Positions 6,880 to 10,917 of a stretch of DNA of 10,917 nt are shown in pieces. The stretch spans positions 1-10,917 of the forward strand of contig JAEZLG010000283.1 in assembly GCA_023435855.1 (NCBI GenBank). Reading direction: 5' to 3'. The translations under genes were made by a program, and so were the position numbers. Origin of the DNA: Bacillota bacterium. Its GTDB lineage: Bacteria > Bacillota > Clostridia > Christensenellales > CAG-138. The notes under the pieces are model-generated. The model saw nothing but the letters and a program-made list of their open reading frames with translations, made no database searches and had not been told where the DNA came from. Each line of letters starts with the position of its first letter. Within the stretch, counting starts at the first letter, position 1.

Positions 6880-6916
6880 ACTGCAAAAAAATAAAACTCG
6901 TAAAGGAGATACGCAT

Positions 6917-8098
6917 ATGTTGAAGGAAATCGTACTCGCGGGTGCATGCCGCACGGCGCTTGGAAAATTCGGAGGAAGCCTCGCAGAGGTACCCGCCGCA
7001 GAATTAGGGGCGGTGGTCATCAAAGAAGCTGTTAAGCGTGCTGGTATTGAGCCTAAACAGGTGGACGAGGTATTCATGGGCTGCGTTTTGCAAGCTGGAC
7101 TCGGGCAGAACGTGGCGCGGCAGGCGTCTTTAAAAGCAGGGATTCCTATTGAAGTCCCTGCGACCACCGTCAACAACGTATGCGGATCGGGCTTGAAATG
7201 CGTGGGGCTCGCTGCTGCACTCATCGCTAATGGAGATGCGGATATCGTGGTGGCAGGCGGTACGGAAAACATGAGCCTTGCACCTTACGTGCTTCCCCAG
7301 GCGCGCTTTGGGTACCGCATGAATGACGGCAAACTCGTGGACACCATGATCAAGGACGGTCTATGGGAAGCATTTAACGACTATCACATGGGCGTTACTG
7401 CCGAGAACGTCGCCGAAAAATACGGCATTACGCGCGAAGTGCAGGATGCATTTGCTGCGAGTAGCCAGCAAAAATGCGAGAAAGCGCAAAACGAAGGCAA
7501 GTTTGACGAAGAGATCGTACCCGTACAAATAAAGGTCAAAAAGGAAGTAATCGAGTTTAATAAAGACGAGTTCCCACGCGCAGGCGTTACCGCAGAAGGG
7601 CTTAGTAAGCTTAAACCCGCCTTCCAAAAAGACGGTACGGTTACGGCGGCAAACGCATCCGGCATCAACGACGGTGCTGCCGCGGTTATTGTGATGAGTG
7701 CAGAGAAGGCTAAGGAGCTTGGCGTAAAGCCGCTTGCGAAGCTTCTTGTATGCACGTCCGCCGGCGTAGCACCCGAAGTCATGGGCATAGGCCCTATTGC
7801 GAGCACCAAAAAGGCGCTAAAACGCACCGGACTTACCATAGACGATATCGACCTTATCGAGGCAAACGAAGCATTTGCGGCGCAGGCTGTTGCGGTCGGC
7901 AGCGAGCTAAGCTTCCCCGAAGAAAAACTTAATGTCAACGGTGGTGCAATTGCGCTTGGACACCCCATCGGTGCATCCGGATGCCGTATTCTCGTAACGC
8001 TTTTGTATGAGATTAAGCGGCAGGGCAAAAAACGCGGCATCGCCACACTTTGCGTGGGCGGTGGCATGGGTGTTACCGCTATCGTGGAGGCGCTTTAA
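6917..8098 (+). CDS. thlA: Acetyl-CoA C-acetyltransferase (acetoacetyl-CoA thiolase)
   Basis: Catalyses reversible condensation of two acetyl-CoA to acetoacetyl-CoA; in fermentative catabolism it can run towards acetyl-CoA. The 393 residues match the usual length of biosynthetic thiolases. Catalytic residues are visible: Cys89 in NNVCGSGLK (acyl-enzyme), His349 in GHPIGASG, and Cys379 in LCVGGGMG. Other family features are GGTENMS, GITREVQDAFAASSQQK, NASGINDGAA and EANEAFAAQ. The start at 6917 has AAAGGAG (6902-6908) eight bases upstream. The stop TAA shares its last base with the start of the next gene (TAATG), so the thioesterase is translationally coupled. Upstream lies the terminator-like hairpin, separating it in expression level from the CoA-transferase. 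Short-chain acetoacetyl-CoA specificity is inferred from overall likeness to ThlA/AtoB; a broader 3-ketoacyl-CoA range cannot be excluded. Confidence 0.95.
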   Translation: MLKEIVLAGACRTALGKFGGSLAEVPAAELGAVVIKEAVKRAGIEPKQVDEVFMGCVLQAGLGQNVARQASLKAGIPIEVPATTVNNVCGSGLKCVGLAAALIANGDADIVVAGGTENMSLAPYVLPQARFGYRMNDGKLVDTMIKDGLWEAFNDYHMGVTAENVAEKYGITREVQDAFAASSQQKCEKAQNEGKFDEEIVPVQIKVKKEVIEFNKDEFPRAGVTAEGLSKLKPAFQKDGTVTAANASGINDGAAAVIVMSAEKAKELGVKPLAKLLVCTSAGVAPEVMGIGPIASTKKALKRTGLTIDDIDLIEANEAFAAQAVAVGSELSFPEEKLNVNGGAIALGHPIGASGCRILVTLLYEIKRQGKKRGIATLCVGGGMGVTAIVEAL

Positions 8099-8487
8099 TG
8101 CTGCAAACGGGGATTCAAGGTAAGGCAAGCGTAATCGTGAGTGATAAGAACACCGCCGCAGCCATGAAAAGCGGGCTTCTTAATGTCTATGCAACGCCCA
8201 TGATGGTGGCGCTCATGGAGGATGCCTCGATGCAAAGCGTGCAACCATACCTAAAAGAGGGACAGACTACGGTCGGAACGCTGGTGAACGTAAAGCATGT
8301 AAGCGCAACACCCGAGGGTATGATGGTTACGGCGCAAAGCGAGCTTATTGAAGTTGATGGGCGAAGACTTGTGTTTAAGGTTTCTGCACACGACGGTGCA
8401 AGCCTTGTAGGTGAAGGCATGCATGAGCGTTTCATCATCGATGCAGAGCGGTTTATGGAAAAGACAAGAGCGAAAGCTCAACAATAA
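8098..8487 (+). CDS. FlK-type hot-dog acyl-CoA thioesterase
   Basis: A small single-domain protein of 129 residues resembling the fluoroacetyl-CoA thioesterase FlK of Streptomyces cattleya. The likeness includes YATPMMVALME, VGTLVNVKHVSATPEG, GRRLVFKVSAHDG and HERFIID. The FlK triad Thr42-Glu50-His76 has counterparts Thr33, Glu41 and His67 with identical spacing (8 and 26 residues), so hydrolysis of a short acyl-CoA to the acid and free CoA is likely. The substrate is unknown; homologues are widespread in anaerobes and do not imply fluoroacetate. The ATG at 8098 overlaps the thiolase stop by one base. An in-frame upstream start at 8050 would lie inside the thiolase gene and lacks a ribosome site. 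The tight coupling suggests it acts on thiolase-related pools or recycles CoA. It lacks the glycine-rich motif I recall for 3-aminobutyryl-CoA ammonia-lyase, another hot-dog enzyme of this pathway type. Confidence 0.85.
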   Translation: MLQTGIQGKASVIVSDKNTAAAMKSGLLNVYATPMMVALMEDASMQSVQPYLKEGQTTVGTLVNVKHVSATPEGMMVTAQSELIEVDGRRLVFKVSAHDGASLVGEGMHERFIIDAERFMEKTRAKAQQ

Positions 8488-8507
8488 GGTACCGGCGGAG
8501 GAAAATC

Positions 8508-9875
8508 ATGATGTACGATCTCATTATTATAGGTGGCGGTCCGGCCGGTTATTTGGCAGCGGAGCGCGCAGGGCATGCAGGCATGAACGTGCTCCTTATT
8601 GAAAAAAAGTCTGTGGGCGGCGTATGCCTTAACGAGGGCTGCATTCCCACAAAAACACTTTTGTACAGTGCCAAACTCCTTGATGGTGCGGTAAACGGCG
8701 GTAAATACGGTATAAACGCATCCGAGTTGAACCTCGACCACGCGAAGGTCGTCGCCCGCAAGGATAAGGTTGTAAGGCTCTTGACGGGCGGCGTAAAAAG
8801 CACACTGAAGGCTCAAAAGGTAACTATTTTAGAAGGCGAAGGAAAGCTTTTGGGGAAGTGTGAAGACGGCTTTTGCGTGGAGGCCGCAGGTCAAACGCAT
8901 CAAGGGAGGAAGCTTCTTCTCGCCATGGGATCGGTACCCGCACTGCCGCCAATTCAAGGCTTACAAGAAGCGCTTGCGAACGGGTTTGCTTTGACAAGTC
9001 GCGAAGCACTTGAAGTAAAAGAGCTTCCCGCATCGCTTTGCGTGATCGGCGGGGGCGTAATCGGCCTTGAGCTTGCCTCTTATTTTTGCTCTGCGGGCAC
9101 AAAGGTGACGGTTGTCGAAATGCTCGACCATATCGCAGGCGAGAACGATAAGGAGCTTTCTGCGCTGCTACAAAAAAATTACGAGAAAAAGGGAATTTCC
9201 TTTGCGCTGTCAGCACGCGTTACCGAGATTACACAAAACGGCGTGCGGTATGAAAAAGACGGTGCAGAAACCTTTTTAGAAACGGATGCAGCGCTTGTTT
9301 GTATCGGAAGAAAGCCCAATACTTTGAATATGGGACTTGAAAGCATTGGCGTTACGCTTGAACGCGGCGCAGTCGTTACGGACGTGCATATGCTTACAAA
9401 CGTGGAAAGCGTCTATGCAGCAGGCGACGTAAACGGAAAATCCATGCTCGCGCACACAGCATACCGCGAGGCAGAGGTTGCGATCAACCATATGCTGGGT
9501 CTTTCGGACCTCATGCGCTATACGGCCATCCCATCCGTAATCTACACGAACCCCGAGCTGGCATCTGTCGGCGAGACCGAAGCGAGTGCGCGTGAAAAGG
9601 GATATGATATAGAGGTTGTTACACTGCCCATGCGCTACAGCGGCCGCTACCTTGCGGAAAACGAAGGCGGCGACGGTATCTTCAAGCTCATTGCCGATAA
9701 AAAGCGCGGTGTAATTTTAGGTGTACAGGCGCTTTCAAACTACGCTTCAGAGTTTATAATTGCGGCGGGTATTTTCATTGAGCTTCAGCCGCCTATAGAG
9801 AGGATTAAGGAGATCGTGTTCCCGCACCCGACGGTTGCTGAGATCCTCCGCGAAGCTGTGTTCAAACTGTCTTAA
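8508..9875 (+). CDS. lpdA: Dihydrolipoamide dehydrogenase (E3, FAD-dependent)
   Basis: A 455-residue pyridine-nucleotide disulfide oxidoreductase that re-oxidises dihydrolipoyl groups and reduces NAD+. Order: FAD-binding GGGPAG (9-14) with Glu32 at the end of the second strand; redox disulfide GGVCLNEGCIPTK (Cys40 and Cys45); NAD-binding GGGVIG (181-186) with Glu204, which favours NAD over NADP; second FAD motif YAAGDV (303-308); and a dimerisation domain ending in FPHPTVAE, where His440 and Glu445 form the catalytic pair. The first His of the common HAHPT motif is Phe here. GGAGG at 8497-8501 serves ATG 8508 or the adjacent ATG 8511; both are possible. It lies 20 bases after the thioesterase and belongs to the same transcript. 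No lipoyl protein or E1/E2 gene is in the window, so its partner (a 2-oxoacid dehydrogenase or glycine cleavage system) must be encoded elsewhere. Confidence 0.93.
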   Translation: MMYDLIIIGGGPAGYLAAERAGHAGMNVLLIEKKSVGGVCLNEGCIPTKTLLYSAKLLDGAVNGGKYGINASELNLDHAKVVARKDKVVRLLTGGVKSTLKAQKVTILEGEGKLLGKCEDGFCVEAAGQTHQGRKLLLAMGSVPALPPIQGLQEALANGFALTSREALEVKELPASLCVIGGGVIGLELASYFCSAGTKVTVVEMLDHIAGENDKELSALLQKNYEKKGISFALSARVTEITQNGVRYEKDGAETFLETDAALVCIGRKPNTLNMGLESIGVTLERGAVVTDVHMLTNVESVYAAGDVNGKSMLAHTAYREAEVAINHMLGLSDLMRYTAIPSVIYTNPELASVGETEASAREKGYDIEVVTLPMRYSGRYLAENEGGDGIFKLIADKKRGVILGVQALSNYASEFIIAAGIFIELQPPIERIKEIVFPHPTVAEILREAVFKLS

Positions 9876-9909
9876 ACACGCGGATAACCTCGAATTATTT
9901 CGGATTTGT

Positions 9910-9947
9910 AAAATGCGCCGCTTTTGCCCTATGAAGCGGCGCATTTT
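9910..9947. terminator. Strong bidirectional terminator hairpin after lpdA
   Basis: AAAATGCGCCGCTT (9910-9923) is the exact reverse complement of AAGCGGCGCATTTT (9934-9947), giving a perfect 14-bp stem with a 10-nt loop. The A and T tracts at its base provide a short U-run on both strands. It starts 35 bases after the lpdA stop and closes the metabolic cluster. The -10 of the next gene begins six bases after it. Confidence 0.85.
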
Positions 9948-9952
9948 GCGGT

Positions 9953-9958
9953 TATAAT
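9953..9958 (+). promoter_or_regulatory. Candidate -10 of the VanW-type gene
   Basis: A perfect TATAAT lies 34 bases before the ATG at 9992. At the proper distance upstream there is only TATGAA (9930-9935), a poor -35 that falls in the loop and right arm of the terminator. There is no TGN extension. The promoter is therefore plausible but weakly supported, and may need an activator or another sigma factor. Confidence 0.45.
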
Positions 9959-9991
9959 ACGAGCAGGGAAGATTTTCTATCGGGAGGATGC

Positions 9992-10917
9992 ATGGATTTA
10001 GGCGCAGGGAAAGGTGCAAAAGAGCTTAGCGTACCCAAATACGTGCAAAAACGCAGCGTTGTGAAGCAGGCGGTGCCTACTTCCGCGCGCTCGCCCTCGC
10101 AAAGCGGTACAAGTAAAAGCACCGGTAAGAAAAAAAACGGTACTCCCAATAAACGCAAGCGGCGCAGGCAAAAAGCAACTGCGCGCACATGGATTGTAGC
10201 GTCTTTGCTGGTGTTGATCGCGGCGGTACTCGTGGTGCTGTTTGGCGGCGACAGAGGGGAAGCTCTCGGTTCTGTCACCGAGGGTGATGAGAAAATATTA
10301 GAGGGCATTTACATCGATAACGTCTATGTTGGCGGTAAGACCGCCGATGAGGCTCGCGCGCAGATCACAGAGCTTGCACACGCGAAAATTGTACAAGCAG
10401 GCATTACGCTTACCTCCGATAACGGAAGCTATTCGCTGTCAGCTGAAGAGCTCGGCTTGTCGGCCGGCATAAACGAGGCTGTTGCGGAAGCTTTAGCCTA
10501 CGGGCACTCCGACAACATGTTCGAAAACGCACGTTTGAAAGCGGAGCTTAAGGAGACGGGCAAAAACTTTACGCTTTCCTACAGCGTGAAGGACTCGGTT
10601 CTGCTTATAAGCCTCCAAGATATCAAATCGCAGTTTGATATCTCTCCCGAGGAGCCTCATGCGGTTCCGTCTTTGAGCGAAAATTTCGTGCAGAGTTTTA
10701 CGTTTTACGATGGTAAAAACGGCTATTCTTTTGACGTGGAGGCAACTGCGAATCTCGTTAAAAATACCGTGACAAGCGGGGAACTCAACGCACAAGTAAA
10801 GCCTGTCTATTTAGAAACTCCACCAACCATGACGCTCGATTTTATAAAGGAAAATACCGAGCGCATTTCAACCTACACAACCCGCTACAGAAACGGCGGC
10901 TCCGATATTGTAGAGAA
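9992..10917 (+). CDS. VanW/YoaR-type membrane-anchored wall-binding protein (3' partial)
   Basis: The first 308 codons are present and the frame stays open to the window end. The N-terminus is a long, very basic, low-complexity cytoplasmic tail (1-65, with a KRKRRR cluster at 54-59). One membrane segment follows (about 66-85, TWIVASLLVLIAAVLVVLF), then an extracellular region starting with GIYIDNVYVGGKTADEARAQI (105-125). That opening is typical of the PG_binding_4 domain found before VanW domains in YoaR-like proteins. The last visible residues, ERISTYTTRYRNGGSDIVE, resemble the lead-in to a VanW domain, which would lie beyond the edge. A role at the cell wall is inferred; VanW itself has no settled biochemical function. 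GGGAGG (9982-9987) is only four bases from ATG 9992. A second ATG at 9988 is out of frame and stops after 13 codons. Confidence 0.8.
   Translation, partial: MDLGAGKGAKELSVPKYVQKRSVVKQAVPTSARSPSQSGTSKSTGKKKNGTPNKRKRRRQKATARTWIVASLLVLIAAVLVVLFGGDRGEALGSVTEGDEKILEGIYIDNVYVGGKTADEARAQITELAHAKIVQAGITLTSDNGSYSLSAEELGLSAGINEAVAEALAYGHSDNMFENARLKAELKETGKNFTLSYSVKDSVLLISLQDIKSQFDISPEEPHAVPSLSENFVQSFTFYDGKNGYSFDVEATANLVKNTVTSGELNAQVKPVYLETPPTMTLDFIKENTERISTYTTRYRNGGSDIVE

Noticed and set aside
7384..8067. A 227-codon open frame on the - strand, antisense to the thiolase
   Set aside because: It mirrors a well-conserved thiolase, is Ser/Ala/Pro-rich as expected of a reverse-frame shadow, and has no start signals.
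8050..8097. 16-codon N-terminal extension of the FlK-like thioesterase
   Set aside because: It lies inside the thiolase gene in another frame and reads as an unnatural RGRWHGCYRYRGG stretch; the TAATG overlap start fits better.
8098..8487. Possibility that the hot-dog protein is 3-aminobutyryl-CoA ammonia-lyase (Kal)
   Set aside because: Kal is a hot-dog enzyme of similar size in lysine fermentation, but this sequence has the FlK triad spacing and FlK-like motifs throughout.
9747..10019. A 90-codon open frame on the - strand spanning the end of lpdA and the next start
   Set aside because: It runs through the perfect terminator hairpin and two real gene ends, with no family resemblance.

Overview
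The window looks like chromosomal DNA from an anaerobic, low-to-mid GC Gram-positive bacterium of the Clostridia. The evidence is the set of Bacillota-type envelope genes (a G5/3D-domain protein next to rsmA, a MecA/PbpC-type penicillin-binding protein, a VanW-type protein, a Big2 + NlpC/P60 hydrolase), strong AGGAGG ribosome binding sites, sigma-A-like promoters, and a fermentative CoA-transferase/thiolase set. The genus cannot be named from the sequence alone. I see no tRNA, rRNA, CRISPR array, insertion sequence or phage gene.

Layout: (1) Positions 1-662 hold the 3' part of a secreted or surface cell-wall hydrolase on the + strand. (2) Positions 663-902 lie between convergent genes and are packed with perfect hairpins, including a nested palindrome that can fold in two ways and probably ends transcription in both directions. 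(3) A minus-strand operon, 2980 down to 903, encodes a membrane-anchored G5/3D-domain protein and the 16S rRNA methyltransferase RsmA (KsgA). The two genes overlap by one base. (4) A 194-bp divergent promoter region (2981-3174) separates this operon from a predicted lipoprotein class B PBP of the low-affinity MecA/PbpC type (3175-5361, +). A 15-bp perfect palindrome sits exactly between the -35 and -10 of the PBP promoter. (5) A metabolic cluster follows (5502-9875, +): the two subunits of a 3-oxoacid/acetoacetate-type CoA-transferase, a terminator-like hairpin, an acetyl-CoA C-acetyltransferase, a FlK-type hot-dog thioesterase that overlaps it by one base, and dihydrolipoamide dehydrogenase. 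A strong hairpin closes the cluster. (6) The 5' part of a VanW-type membrane-anchored protein begins at 9992 and runs off the window.

How the genes fit together: the envelope genes share a peptidoglycan theme (hydrolysis, 3D-domain remodelling, transpeptidation, VanW-type wall binding). The central cluster would move CoA between an acid and acetoacetate, cleave acetoacetyl-CoA to acetyl-CoA, and release CoA from an unidentified acyl-CoA. This is the terminal part of many clostridial amino-acid-to-butyrate fermentations, but no lysine-specific gene is present here. The role of the dihydrolipoamide dehydrogenase without its partner subunits is open. No clearly new system is visible. The best candidates for a second look are the palindrome in the PBP promoter, the FlK-like thioesterase coupled to the thiolase, and the structured intergenic region.
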